64,000 nucleotides of DNA, from the NCBI RefSeq assembly GCF_018271995.1, contig NZ_JAGUCO010000001.1:62001-126000 (forward strand), given 5' to 3'. The position numbers and the translations under genes were made by a program. The first letter of the stretch is position 1. Every line of letters begins with the position of its first letter. Under the pieces are notes generated by a model. The model made no database searches, was not told the DNA's origin, and saw nothing but the letters and a program-made list of their open reading frames with translations. Below, in pieces: positions 54,576-63,675 of this stretch. Source of the DNA: Carboxylicivirga linearis. Its GTDB lineage: Bacteria > Bacteroidota > Bacteroidia > Bacteroidales > Marinilabiliaceae.

Positions 54576-55607
54576 ATGACAAACATATTTCTAGATACAA
54601 TACAAGGTAAAAACACCGAACGACCGCCGGTTTGGTTTATGCGTCAGGCTGGGCGAGTGTTACCGAATTACAGGGCTTTAAAGGAGAATTACACATTCTC
54701 AGAGCTGATGGAGGATCCGGAATTGGCTGCTAAAGTTACTTTAATGCCTATTTATGATTTAGGCGTGGATGCTGCCATTCTGTTTTCAGATATTTTAGTG
54801 GTACCTGAAGCTTTAGGAATGTCGTTGAAATTTACTGATGCCGGACCTGTTTTTGGTGCACCTTTACATACCTATGATGATCCAGTCAAACAGCTGAATA
54901 AAGACATGACCAAGTTAGATCATGTTTACGCAGCCATTGATAAGATTATTGAAACGAGGCCGGAAGGTAAACCACTAATTGGTTTTTGTGGCGGGTTGTT
55001 GACCACTTTCTGTTTTATGTTTCGCGATAATGTGCGTGATATAACATTTAAGAATGCTACGGAATTTCTTTATAAGGATAGAAAAACCAGTCAGAAGATT
55101 ATTGATGCACTAACCGAAGTATCAGTTGAATATGCGGTAAAGCAAGCCGAGCATGGTGTAGAAGCATTCCAGCTTTTTGAGACTTATGGTGGTTTATTGC
55201 CTGAAGAAATGTATTTGGAAATGATCCTACCTGCTTCCCAAAAAATACTACAAGCGGTACGAGATAAAGGTATTCCAACCATTTATTTCCCTAAAGATCT
55301 GGGACACGGAATTAGTGCGGTTACCAAAGATGTTTCTGATTTTGTGGGTATCGATTGGCGAATGTCGTTGAAGTATGCACGTTCCATTGTTGATCCGGAA
55401 GTAGGATTACAAGGTAACCTTGATCCGCGAATTTTGTATGCGAGTCAGGCAGAGATTGAAGCCGAGTTAAATAAGACGTATTTACCGTTTGGTAGAGATA
55501 ACCAAAAATGGATTTTTAATCTTGGCCATGGTATTTTACCTGACTTGCCTGTTGAAAATGTTCAATTTGTCATCGACTGGGTTAAATCAGTAGATTGGCA
55601 ACGATAG
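54576..55607 (+). CDS. hemE: Uroporphyrinogen decarboxylase
   Basis: Decarboxylates uroporphyrinogen III to coproporphyrinogen III without cofactors. The 343-residue TIM barrel starts TERPPVWFMRQAGRVLPNYR, the substrate Arg-rich loop, and has AAILFSDILVVPEALGM with the catalytic Asp, then GNLDPRILYA and NLGHGILPD at the end. Length typical. It is flanked on both sides by palindromic repeats. Confidence 0.96.
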   Translation: MTNIFLDTIQGKNTERPPVWFMRQAGRVLPNYRALKENYTFSELMEDPELAAKVTLMPIYDLGVDAAILFSDILVVPEALGMSLKFTDAGPVFGAPLHTYDDPVKQLNKDMTKLDHVYAAIDKIIETRPEGKPLIGFCGGLLTTFCFMFRDNVRDITFKNATEFLYKDRKTSQKIIDALTEVSVEYAVKQAEHGVEAFQLFETYGGLLPEEMYLEMILPASQKILQAVRDKGIPTIYFPKDLGHGISAVTKDVSDFVGIDWRMSLKYARSIVDPEVGLQGNLDPRILYASQAEIEAELNKTYLPFGRDNQKWIFNLGHGILPDLPVENVQFVIDWVKSVDWQR

Positions 55608-55613
55608 CAATTA

Positions 55614-55669
55614 TTAATGATAAATGGTTGATTGTGAATGAGACCATTAATCATTAACATTAATCATTA
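55614..55669. repeat. Palindromic repeat cluster between hemE and hemN
   Basis: TTAATGATAAATGGT (55614-55628) mirrors ACCATTAATCATTAA (55643-55657) with one mismatch, spacer 14 bp; another direct copy of ATTAATCATT follows (to 55669), 5 bp before the hemN ATG. The layout matches the hemL-hemE element, though the sequence differs. Confidence 0.7.
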
Positions 55670-55674
55670 GAAAA

Positions 55675-57054
55675 ATGTTAACATTCGATAGGAATCTTTT
55701 GGATAAATATAATGTAGCAGGACCACGATACACCAGTTATCCGCCCGCTACATTCTTTCACAATGAGTATGGAAACGAGGATTATAAGGAGAGTGTGATT
55801 GTATCAAATCAAGAGAAACCTGAGAATGTTTCGGTTTATATTCACATTCCGTTTTGCCCTCAACTGTGTACGTTCTGTGGTTGTACAACTTACACCGGAA
55901 TGGGCAGGAATGTAATCGAGAGTTATATAGATACTCTGATTAAGGAAATTGATTTGGTTTCGAAGGACGTTTCCAATGATCGAAAATTAACACAGGTTCA
56001 TTGGGGTGGCGGTACACCTAATGCTATTTCAGCTAAGCTGATAAGAAAAGTAACAGATGCTATTAAACGCAATTTTACATTTGCTGAAAGCTATGAGATG
56101 GCCATGGAATGTAGTCCGGCATATCTTGATTATAAGATGGTTGATGAGCTTAAAGATATGGGATTTAACCGTATTAGTTTAGGAGTTCAGGATTTTAAGC
56201 AGGAAGTTTTAGCTGCCATCAACCGAAAGGAACCACGTGTTCCGGTAAAGGAGATGATTGCCTATTTAAGAAAAGCTGGATTTTCAGGTATCAATCTTGA
56301 TTTAGTATATGGTCTTCCTTTTCAAACTCGTGAGAGCTTTAATGAGACCGTAGCTCAGGCTTTAGAAGCTAACCCTGATCGATTGGTTACGTTTTCCTAT
56401 GCTCATGTTCCATCAGTGATGACTCGTCAGAAAGAGTTAGAACAATATGGTTTGCCAGGAGCCGATGAGAAAATAGCTATGTTGGAAGATGCCTATAATA
56501 TGGCTGTTGATAAAGGGTATGTACCTATTGGAATGGATCATTTTGCCAAGCCTAACGATGAGTTTGCTGTGGCATTAAAGGAAAAGAAACTCCATCGTAA
56601 TTTTCAGGGGTATTGTACGCGTGAAACAACAGGGCAGGTTTATGGATTTGGTACTTCAAGTATTAGTCAGCTGTTTACTGCCTACAGCCAGAATGAGAAA
56701 ACCATCAAAGAATACATGGAACGTGTTGAGAAGGATGGACGTGCAGTAGTCAGAGGCTATAAGTTGAATCAGAATGAGCAGATAGTTCGTCAGATTATTA
56801 ACGAAGTAATGTGTAATTACTTTGTAGATTTTAAGCAGGTAGCTACAGAATTTAATGTATCAGTTAGTGAGGTTTATAAAGCAGTTGATTTTCAATTGGA
56901 GAAGATTCAGTCATTTATTAATGATGACTTACTGGAACTGAATAATGATGAACTCACTGTTAAAGGACAAGGACGTTTTGTGATACGAAATATCGCCATG
57001 GCATTTGATCCCGCTTTGAAGAGTGGTAAAGGGCAGTATTCAAAGACCGTCTAA
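55675..57054 (+). CDS. hemN: Oxygen-independent coproporphyrinogen III oxidase
   Basis: Radical SAM enzyme converting coproporphyrinogen III to protoporphyrinogen IX without O2. 459 residues: the cluster motif CxxxCxxC is in HIPFCPQLCTFCGC, the substrate and SAM region includes HWGGGTPNA, and there is a C-terminal HemN domain. It starts YNVAGPRYTSYPPATFF as in E. coli HemN. Last gene of the heme operon. Confidence 0.95.
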   Translation: MLTFDRNLLDKYNVAGPRYTSYPPATFFHNEYGNEDYKESVIVSNQEKPENVSVYIHIPFCPQLCTFCGCTTYTGMGRNVIESYIDTLIKEIDLVSKDVSNDRKLTQVHWGGGTPNAISAKLIRKVTDAIKRNFTFAESYEMAMECSPAYLDYKMVDELKDMGFNRISLGVQDFKQEVLAAINRKEPRVPVKEMIAYLRKAGFSGINLDLVYGLPFQTRESFNETVAQALEANPDRLVTFSYAHVPSVMTRQKELEQYGLPGADEKIAMLEDAYNMAVDKGYVPIGMDHFAKPNDEFAVALKEKKLHRNFQGYCTRETTGQVYGFGTSSISQLFTAYSQNEKTIKEYMERVEKDGRAVVRGYKLNQNEQIVRQIINEVMCNYFVDFKQVATEFNVSVSEVYKAVDFQLEKIQSFINDDLLELNNDELTVKGQGRFVIRNIAMAFDPALKSGKGQYSKTV

Positions 57055-57130
57055 AGGTTTATAACACTTGACTAAAAAGTGTAACTGAAAACCGATTTTA
57101 TGCAATAGAAAAATCATAGTTATCTGTAAT

Positions 57131-57165
57131 CTTGGACTATCCCTTATTGAATTAATAAATCCAAG
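57131..57165 (+). other. Hairpin directly before the GH127 start codon
   Basis: CTTGGA (57131-57136) pairs with TCCAAG (57160-57165), and TTATT (57144-57148) pairs with AATAA (57154-57158) inside it. The right arm touches the ATG at 57166, so folding would cover the initiation region. Confidence 0.4.
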
Positions 57166-60100
57166 ATGAAAAAAAGATCTATACTTTTATTTTCTTTATT
57201 GCTAGGCCTGTATCTGCAGGCATTTGCTCAAACAAGCTATACCTCTAATATTACCAATCCAAGTTTTGAAACCGGCGACGGATCAGGATGGACCTGGACA
57301 GGTACAAGTGGTTACGCATGGATTGGTCCGAATAATGATGGTGATGCTACTAAAGACGGCACATACATCAATGGTTTGTGGAATAGTAGTATTGGCGATG
57401 CCGAATGTTCACAAGTTATAACAGGTCTTCCGGAAGGAAATTATTTAATAACCGCTTTAGTATCTGTTAGTACCAACAGATTAACCAATCAGCGACTTTT
57501 TGTAACCTCCGATGGAACAACCAAATCAATGCTTTACGGTGCCGATAATCACGCAGCCTATTCAACTGGTAATTTAACTATTTTAGGGGGCGACGAAGAA
57601 TATACCTTTGGTGGGTATGGGGAATCTTCTGCAGAAAATGGTCCTTTTTACGAGTTATCAGTTCTCAAACATGTGGTTGAAGGAAGTTTAACATTGGGAA
57701 TTCGTGTTAGCGGGAAGTCAACGTCTCAAGGATATGATTTCTCACATACTTCTAAAGAAGATGCCGGATTCTTTAAATTCGATCACTTTACCGTCACAGA
57801 AGTGTCAGATGTGGCCACTTTAGATTTTATTTCTCTAAATACCGGATTTCTGGATTCGGCTTTTGATGAAAATACCTTTACTTACACCGCTACATTACCA
57901 GAAGGAACTACATCTGTTACGCCAATAGTTAAACCAACTGTAACAGGTGTGTCTATTAGTGGTGATGATGAGGTTCAAATCGCTTCAGGAACAGGATTGT
58001 CAACCATTACGGTAACAGCTTTAAATGGAACATCCACCCAAACTTATACTATTGAATACACTGTTAATACCCCTGAAGAAGGAGCTCAGCAAGATAAGTT
58101 ATACACTAATGAATTTCCATTGGGAGATATCACTTTGCTGGATGGTCCTTTTAAAGAGGCCAGTGAGTTAAATATTCAAACATTACTTCAATACGATGCT
58201 GACAGGTTGCTAGCTCCATATCTTAAAGAAGCTGGTTTAACGCCTAAAGCTTCTAGCTATTCAAACTGGATTGGTTTGGATGGTCATATAGGAGGTCATT
58301 ATTTATCGGCCATGGCCATTAATTACGCAGCAACAGGTAATGTTGATTGTAAAAATTTAATGGATTATATGGTGACAGAATTAAAAGCCTGTCAGGATGC
58401 CAATACCTTAAATTTTCCAACATGGGGAGTAGGTTATACAGGTGGAGTTCCATCAAGCAGTAGTGTTTGGTCAACATTTAAAACAGGTAATTTTAGTAAC
58501 TATAATTCGGCTTGGGTACCGTGGTATAATTTGCATAAAGCCTATGCAGGATTAAGAGATGCCTGGTTATATGGCGGAAATGTGACAGCCAAAGGAGTTT
58601 TCCTTTCTTTCTGCGATTGGGCGATCGATATCACTTCAGGATTAAATGATACGCAAATGGAGACCATGCTGAATGTTGAGCATGGAGGAATGAATGAAGT
58701 ATTGGCTGATGCCTATCAGATGACAGGACAAGTCAAATACCTGACTGCCGCCAAACGATTTTCTCATAAAGTATTATTAAATAGTATGGCTTCGGGTGTT
58801 GATAATCTGGATAATATGCATGCCAATACCCAGGTGCCTAAGGCTGTTGGATTCCAAAGAATTGCTGAAGTGTCGAAAGAAAGCAATTATGTAGATGCTG
58901 GTGAATTCTTCTGGAAAACGGTTACGGAGAATCGTAGTCTTGCATTGGGAGGAAACAGTCGAAAGGAATATTTCCCTCAGGCTTCAGCTTGTGGCGATTA
59001 CATAACAGATATTGAGGGGCCCGAATCATGTAACACCAATAACATGCTTAAGCTTACTGAAGATCTCTTCAGAACAAATGTGGACGCTAAGTATGCTGAG
59101 TATTATGAGAAAGCATTATACAACCATATATTATCAACCATTCATCCCGAACATGGAGGTTATGTGTATTTTACACCAGCTCGTCCTCGTCACTATAGAG
59201 TATACTCTGCTCCTAATGAAGCTATGTGGTGCTGTGTGGGAACGGGAATGGAAAATCATGGTAAATATGGAGAGTTTATTTACACACATGTTGATGATTC
59301 GTTATATGTGAATCTATTTATTGCCTCAGAATTAAACTGGAGAGCTAAAGGGGTTACTGTTCGTCAGGAGACTGATTTCCCGAATGAAGAGAAATCCAGA
59401 TTATATTTTACTGCTGAAGCATCGACTGATCTTAATCTTATGATCAGGTATCCACATTGGGTGGCAGAAGGAGATTTAAAAGTGGTTGTTAATACAGATA
59501 CTATTACTGTAACTGCTCAACCTCAATCTTACGTTTCGATTGACAGAACCTGGAGTAATAATGATTCAGTACATGTGCTGTTGCCAATGCAAAATACAAT
59601 TGAAGAATTGCCAAATGTTTCAGAGTATGTTGCCGTTATGCATGGGCCTATATTATTGGGTGCAAAAACAGGAACAGAAGATTTAGCCGGTTTAGTAGCT
59701 GATAATAGTCGCTGGGGTCACATAGCAAATGGCAGTCTGCTACCGCTCGATCAGGCTCCTGTAATAGTAAGTTCTCGTGAGGATTTAACATCTAAAATTG
59801 TGCCTATTGAAGGTGAAACGATGAAGTTTACAGCCAGTGATTTATTCCCCAAAGAGGAAAATAAAGATCTGATTCTTGAGCCATTTTATAATATTCATGA
59901 TTCGCGTTATATGATGTATTGGTTAACCTTAACGGAAGATCAATATCAGGATGTTTTAGATAGTTTAGCTGCTGCAGAACAAGAAGCACTTGAATTGCAG
60001 GCCAGAACGATAGATGAAGTGGCTACCGGAGAACAGCAACCAGAAGTAGATCATAATATGCAAACACAAAATTCGTATACAGGTAATTATCAAAACGAAT

Positions 60101-60666
60101 TCTGGAGAGATGCCAGAGACGGTGGATTTATTAGTTATGATCTTTCAACAGCAGGAAAATCCGATCTATCATTAATGGTACGATATTGGGGTAATGAAAG
60201 TGGAAGTAGAAGTTTTAATATTTATATTGATGATGAGCTTTTGATAACTGAGAATGTAGTTGGTAAATGGAATGTGAATGAATTTGTCAATCAGGAATAT
60301 GACATACCCAATTCCATGACTTCAGGTAAAGAAACAATAACTGTTAAGTTTCAGGCTATCAATTCAAGTAATGTAGTAGGAGGATTGTTTTATGTAAGAC
60401 TTCTTGAGCCGTTGAATTCAACAGGAGTTGATAAAAAGTATTCAAAAGAAACTTATCAGGTAGCAGCAAAAAACAAAACGATTACTGTTTCCGGACTTGA
60501 TCAACCAAGCACCATTAAGGTTTATGATATAAACGGACGTAACTTATCTAGTATCCATACGGATGATGCTTCAGTGGATATTCCTTGTAATCAAACCGGA
60601 CTAAAGCTGGTTCAGGTTATTGTTGATTCGATACCCTATATTTATAAAGTGATAATTTACAATTAA
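57166..60666 (+). CDS. GH127 beta-L-arabinofuranosidase, multidomain, secreted
   Basis: A 1166-residue protein. Signal peptide 1-21 (LQAFAQ). A jelly-roll carbohydrate-binding-like domain (about 25-215) and a cadherin-like beta-sandwich (about 218-300) follow. Then the GH127/DUF1680 (alpha/alpha)6 barrel (about 310-830) holds the Zn-cysteine site: RKEYF (about 601), ESCNTNN (about 621) and MWCCVGTGMENHGKY (Cys pair near 689), equivalent to the nucleophile site of HypBA1. A further beta-domain (about 950-1080) and a C-terminal T9SS-like sorting domain complete it. Removes beta-L-arabinofuranosyl groups from plant or algal glycoproteins or pectin. Confidence 0.92.
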   Translation: MKKRSILLFSLLLGLYLQAFAQTSYTSNITNPSFETGDGSGWTWTGTSGYAWIGPNNDGDATKDGTYINGLWNSSIGDAECSQVITGLPEGNYLITALVSVSTNRLTNQRLFVTSDGTTKSMLYGADNHAAYSTGNLTILGGDEEYTFGGYGESSAENGPFYELSVLKHVVEGSLTLGIRVSGKSTSQGYDFSHTSKEDAGFFKFDHFTVTEVSDVATLDFISLNTGFLDSAFDENTFTYTATLPEGTTSVTPIVKPTVTGVSISGDDEVQIASGTGLSTITVTALNGTSTQTYTIEYTVNTPEEGAQQDKLYTNEFPLGDITLLDGPFKEASELNIQTLLQYDADRLLAPYLKEAGLTPKASSYSNWIGLDGHIGGHYLSAMAINYAATGNVDCKNLMDYMVTELKACQDANTLNFPTWGVGYTGGVPSSSSVWSTFKTGNFSNYNSAWVPWYNLHKAYAGLRDAWLYGGNVTAKGVFLSFCDWAIDITSGLNDTQMETMLNVEHGGMNEVLADAYQMTGQVKYLTAAKRFSHKVLLNSMASGVDNLDNMHANTQVPKAVGFQRIAEVSKESNYVDAGEFFWKTVTENRSLALGGNSRKEYFPQASACGDYITDIEGPESCNTNNMLKLTEDLFRTNVDAKYAEYYEKALYNHILSTIHPEHGGYVYFTPARPRHYRVYSAPNEAMWCCVGTGMENHGKYGEFIYTHVDDSLYVNLFIASELNWRAKGVTVRQETDFPNEEKSRLYFTAEASTDLNLMIRYPHWVAEGDLKVVVNTDTITVTAQPQSYVSIDRTWSNNDSVHVLLPMQNTIEELPNVSEYVAVMHGPILLGAKTGTEDLAGLVADNSRWGHIANGSLLPLDQAPVIVSSREDLTSKIVPIEGETMKFTASDLFPKEENKDLILEPFYNIHDSRYMMYWLTLTEDQYQDVLDSLAAAEQEALELQARTIDEVATGEQQPEVDHNMQTQNSYTGNYQNEFWRDARDGGFISYDLSTAGKSDLSLMVRYWGNESGSRSFNIYIDDELLITENVVGKWNVNEFVNQEYDIPNSMTSGKETITVKFQAINSSNVVGGLFYVRLLEPLNSTGVDKKYSKETYQVAAKNKTITVSGLDQPSTIKVYDINGRNLSSIHTDDASVDIPCNQTGLKLVQVIVDSIPYIYKVIIYN

Positions 60667-60677
60667 GGTAATATAAA

Positions 60678-60714
60678 AATGTGCCGGTTAGTCAGTAACG
60701 ATAACCGGCACATT
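60678..60714. terminator. Bidirectional intrinsic terminator
   Basis: Perfect 13-bp stem AATGTGCCGGTTA (60678-60690) with TAACCGGCACATT (60702-60714), 11-nt loop. On the minus strand TTTTTAT follows, a good U-tract for larB; on the plus side the T content is weaker. It sits between the convergent GH127 and larB genes. Confidence 0.85.
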
Positions 60715-60739
60715 AAATAATTTTATAGTAAAAGTTAGA

Positions 60740-61474
60740 TTACCTATTCTTAGCAATTAATGCGGCAACAACAGCAGCTCTTAATCCACCATCGATATTT
60801 ACCACCGTTAGGTTGGGAGCACAACTGGCCAACATACTGGTTAGCGCAGCTTCTTTTGCTCTGAATCCATAACCTACAGATGTGGGAACACCAATTACAG
60901 GAAGAGCTACCAACGATGAAACAAATGGAGCTAGGGCACCTTCCATTCCGGCAACAACAATAACAGCTGCTACATCTTGTTCAACTCCTGCTTTAATGGC
61001 TTCTAAAACTCTAGTGGGGTGAGCAATGCCTCTGTCTTCAAACACCATGGGTTCAACACCAACAGCTCGTAAAACCACTTCACATTCATATGTAACCGGA
61101 TGATCGGCCGAACCTGCACTAATCACCAAAACTTTTCCTTTGGGTTGTGGCATTTCACCAATAACTGTAGCATTTACCGACCACAAAACAGGAAAATTAT
61201 CTTTAAAGTGTTCATTTAACTCTTTGTAGAATGGGCTACGTGAAACAACCACACGTGGATGCTTATCAAGTAGCTTGGTGGTTAATTCCAGTGTTTGTTC
61301 CAATGTTTTATATTCGCCATAAATAATCTCCGGGATGTTGGTTCTCATTCCCCTATTTACATCCAGAATATATCGGCTGGCCGTTTCCATCCATTCTAAC
61401 GAAAAATGTTTATGAGCTTCATCTTTTGATATTTCGCCTTGTTGTATTTTATCAAATAATTCGTCGAAAGTCAT
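60740..61474 (-). CDS. larB: Nickel-pincer cofactor biosynthesis protein LarB
   Basis: LarB carboxylates and hydrolyses nicotinic acid adenine dinucleotide, the first step toward the nickel-pincer cofactor of lactate racemase (LarA) and relatives. The 244-residue protein has an N-terminal helical part and a PurE-like C-terminal domain: VLVISAGSADHPVTYECEVVLRAVG and AVIVVAGMEGALAPFVSSLVALPVIGVP. It is 14 bp behind larE; no larA or larC is in this window. Confidence 0.93.
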   Translation of the reverse strand: MTFDELFDKIQQGEISKDEAHKHFSLEWMETASRYILDVNRGMRTNIPEIIYGEYKTLEQTLELTTKLLDKHPRVVVSRSPFYKELNEHFKDNFPVLWSVNATVIGEMPQPKGKVLVISAGSADHPVTYECEVVLRAVGVEPMVFEDRGIAHPTRVLEAIKAGVEQDVAAVIVVAGMEGALAPFVSSLVALPVIGVPTSVGYGFRAKEAALTSMLASCAPNLTVVNIDGGLRAAVVAALIAKNR

Positions 61475-61488
61475 TCTTAATTCAGTCT

Positions 61489-62307
61489 TTAATGAGATGG
61501 AATGTGTATCCCTTGCTGTGTTTGGACCTTATTAATTTTATTGTCATACTCATTAGGTCGCGATCTTTTCATGTCAATTGTAACAAATAACGCAGCAGTG
61601 TTACCCATTTCATATATTGTATCTCTAAATGCAGAGTCGGTTAAGGCACTGTAGCTTTCAGCTTTTGAGAATTCTATACGTATATGATCATCATCATCAA
61701 AACGACAACGAACATTAAAATCGTTGGTCTGCTCAATTACAAAATTCTCGATTTGCTTTATGGCCTCTATTCGTTCGGGATATAAAAAGTGGGTATAGTT
61801 AATGCGTGTTGCTAAACAACTTTCCAAATCCGCTAATAACGGATCTGCACCAAAGCTAATAGCGATATCCTTTGCTTCAGATGAAGTTATCCCTAATTCA
61901 GCTAAAGGTGATTTTACATTGTATTCTTCTAATGCAATTTTGCCTGGCCTGTAATTTTCAAGATCGCTGGCTGTTGTACCATCAAAAATGGCAATAGCAT
62001 CTTTAGGTACTCGCTCTAAAATGCTTCTTTTACAGAAATAACAACGTTTAACCGGATTTTCAATAACCGTTTCACTAGGTTTTAGCTTTACAATTATTAG
62101 CTCAGGTGCTCCAAGGTTTCTTGCCTGTATTTTCATGTCGTCACTTGAAGCCCGGTTAAATCCGTTATCTACCCAAATAGGAATAACAGAAGACTTTGCC
62201 TTTATAGCAGCGCCCATTACAGCACTACTATCAAACCCTCCGGAAAACAATAAATAGCCTTGGCTATTATGTTTAAACCATTGGATAAGCTGATCTGCTT
62301 TAGTCAT
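61489..62307 (-). CDS. larE: Sulfur transferase LarE
   Basis: LarE adds the two sulfurs of the nickel-pincer cofactor. The 272-residue PP-loop ATPase shows SGGFDSSAVM (ATP loop), the cysteine pair KRCYFCKR, the segment KSPLAELGITSSEAK, and CLATRI. Three Cys in these positions suggest the [4Fe-4S]-type LarE that recycles sulfur rather than the single-Cys sacrificial form of Lactiplantibacillus (inference from known LarE types). First gene of the larE-larB pair. Confidence 0.93.
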   Translation of the reverse strand: MTKADQLIQWFKHNSQGYLLFSGGFDSSAVMGAAIKAKSSVIPIWVDNGFNRASSDDMKIQARNLGAPELIIVKLKPSETVIENPVKRCYFCKRSILERVPKDAIAIFDGTTASDLENYRPGKIALEEYNVKSPLAELGITSSEAKDIAISFGADPLLADLESCLATRINYTHFLYPERIEAIKQIENFVIEQTNDFNVRCRFDDDDHIRIEFSKAESYSALTDSAFRDTIYEMGNTAALFVTIDMKRSRPNEYDNKINKVQTQQGIHIPSH

Positions 62308-62787
62308 TTTAATAGCTTTTAGTTAGATGAATAGGGATGCCTGGGTTAAGCAATAGCAAGATAGAAAGAAAAATTAAGATTGCCGAATTCATAATTTCCA
62401 GAGAATTAATAGAAGACATAGCTACAGTAATTAATGGGAGAATGTGTATTGAGTGCTGTTTGGAGTAGAAATTTAACGAAGGTAGAAGTATCTAATGTGC
62501 AGGATCCGTTATATTGTTTATCGAAAACATAATAAAAATACGGATACTAAACAACTACCTTTAGCTCAGAAAATCTACTAATTATAAATTAACTAACTAA
62601 ACCAAATAAAATAGTAATGTGCTTTAATACCTCTGATAATAGTTCATAGATGATGTTTACCCCCCTACTGAATGTTCATTTGTGAGTAACTCAAATATTT
62701 ACCTTCTGGTTACTCATTTATTTAACCCTTAATAAATCCGTTTACACTTTAATAGGGCAAGTTAACTAAATAAAAAAATTAAGAATT
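62308..62787. other. Gene-free region upstream of GH16 with operator-like inverted repeat
   Basis: 480 bp, AT-rich. TGAGTAAC (62683-62690) and GTTACTCA (62709-62716) form a perfect 8-bp inverted repeat, 26 bp centre to centre, about 70-100 bp before the GH16 start. A C-run (TACCCCCCTACTG, about 62659-62670) lies just upstream. I see no clear -7/-33 pair and no gene of its own. Confidence 0.5.
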
Positions 62788-63606
62788 ATGAAAAAAATCT
62801 TATTATCAATGCTCGTAATAGGAGCAGTGAATTTAACGAGCTGTAAAAATGAAGATATAGCACCGGAGAATGATGATTATAAATATGAAGAAGCACGCTT
62901 AAAAACATGGGAAACTGTATTGCAAGGGACTTTCTCGGATAAAACTACGTTTGAGGAGAATTGGAATTACTATTACCCGTGGGGCCGTGATCATAATGGT
63001 TCTGCCAGAATGTATGGTTATCCTGATCATGTATATATGGAGAATGGAACATTAACTATTACTGCCAATCGAATATCGTGGGATGAAGGTAATAGCTCAG
63101 CCGACCCATATCTAGCCATTAAATATCATTCAGGTGCGATACATGCAAAGCATCAAATTTTAATTAATGATCAATATCCGAACTATGAGGTAAAAGGTGA
63201 ATTTCAGGTTCCAACAGCAACTGGTACATGGCCTGCATTTTGGTTGTCAGGAGCATGGACATGGCCTCCAGAAAGTGATATTATGGAGTTTAAAGGGAAT
63301 AGTGTTAATTGGCAGAACACTTTTAGGGCCTGGAATGACGTTTCAACGATAACGACTTCAGTATATAGTCCCGGGTCATGGCATGAATATCGAGTTTGGA
63401 TCACAAAAGCGAATGATTCAGATGTAAATATCCATTACTATATTGATGGTAGTTGGAAAGGAATGCATACAGGTAATTTTGTAGGAAAGCCTATGTGGTT
63501 GATTATAAATATGCAAATGGAAGGATCATCTGGTTCTCCGGGTCCATCAGGTAGCACAACTATGAAAGCTCGTAATATTTATGTAGGAAGATCAGTAGCA
63601 AATTAA
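62788..63606 (+). CDS. Glycoside hydrolase family 16 lipoprotein
   Basis: A 272-residue lipoprotein (signal ending NLTSC, Cys at residue 19) with a GH16 jelly-roll. The active-site motif ExDxxE is seen as ESDIMEF (E162 nucleophile, D164, E167 acid/base), preceded by TGTWPAFWLSGAWTWPPE. GH16 includes beta-glucanases, laminarinases, agarases, porphyranases and carrageenases; substrate not decidable here. Probably surface-anchored. Monocistronic with a strong terminator 32 bp downstream. Confidence 0.9.
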   Translation: MKKILLSMLVIGAVNLTSCKNEDIAPENDDYKYEEARLKTWETVLQGTFSDKTTFEENWNYYYPWGRDHNGSARMYGYPDHVYMENGTLTITANRISWDEGNSSADPYLAIKYHSGAIHAKHQILINDQYPNYEVKGEFQVPTATGTWPAFWLSGAWTWPPESDIMEFKGNSVNWQNTFRAWNDVSTITTSVYSPGSWHEYRVWITKANDSDVNIHYYIDGSWKGMHTGNFVGKPMWLIINMQMEGSSGSPGPSGSTTMKARNIYVGRSVAN

Positions 63607-63637
63607 CATTAACCCCATTTACTTGCCCTTAATATAA

Positions 63638-63675
63638 AAGGCTGTCCAAATTATTTCTGGACAGCCTTCTTTTTT
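63638..63675. terminator. Intrinsic terminator (GH16, also possible for the RND gene)
   Basis: Perfect 11-bp stem AAGGCTGTCCA (63638-63648) with TGGACAGCCTT (63658-63668), 9-nt loop, then CTTTTTT on the plus side. The opposite side (TTTTATATT) is moderately U-rich, so it may also terminate the convergent permease gene. Confidence 0.85.

Noticed and set aside
29445-63606. A polysaccharide utilisation locus linking GH43, GH127 and GH16
   Set aside because: The three glycanase genes are more than 25 kb apart or separated by unrelated genes, and there is no SusC/SusD pair or sugar-sensing regulator in the window.
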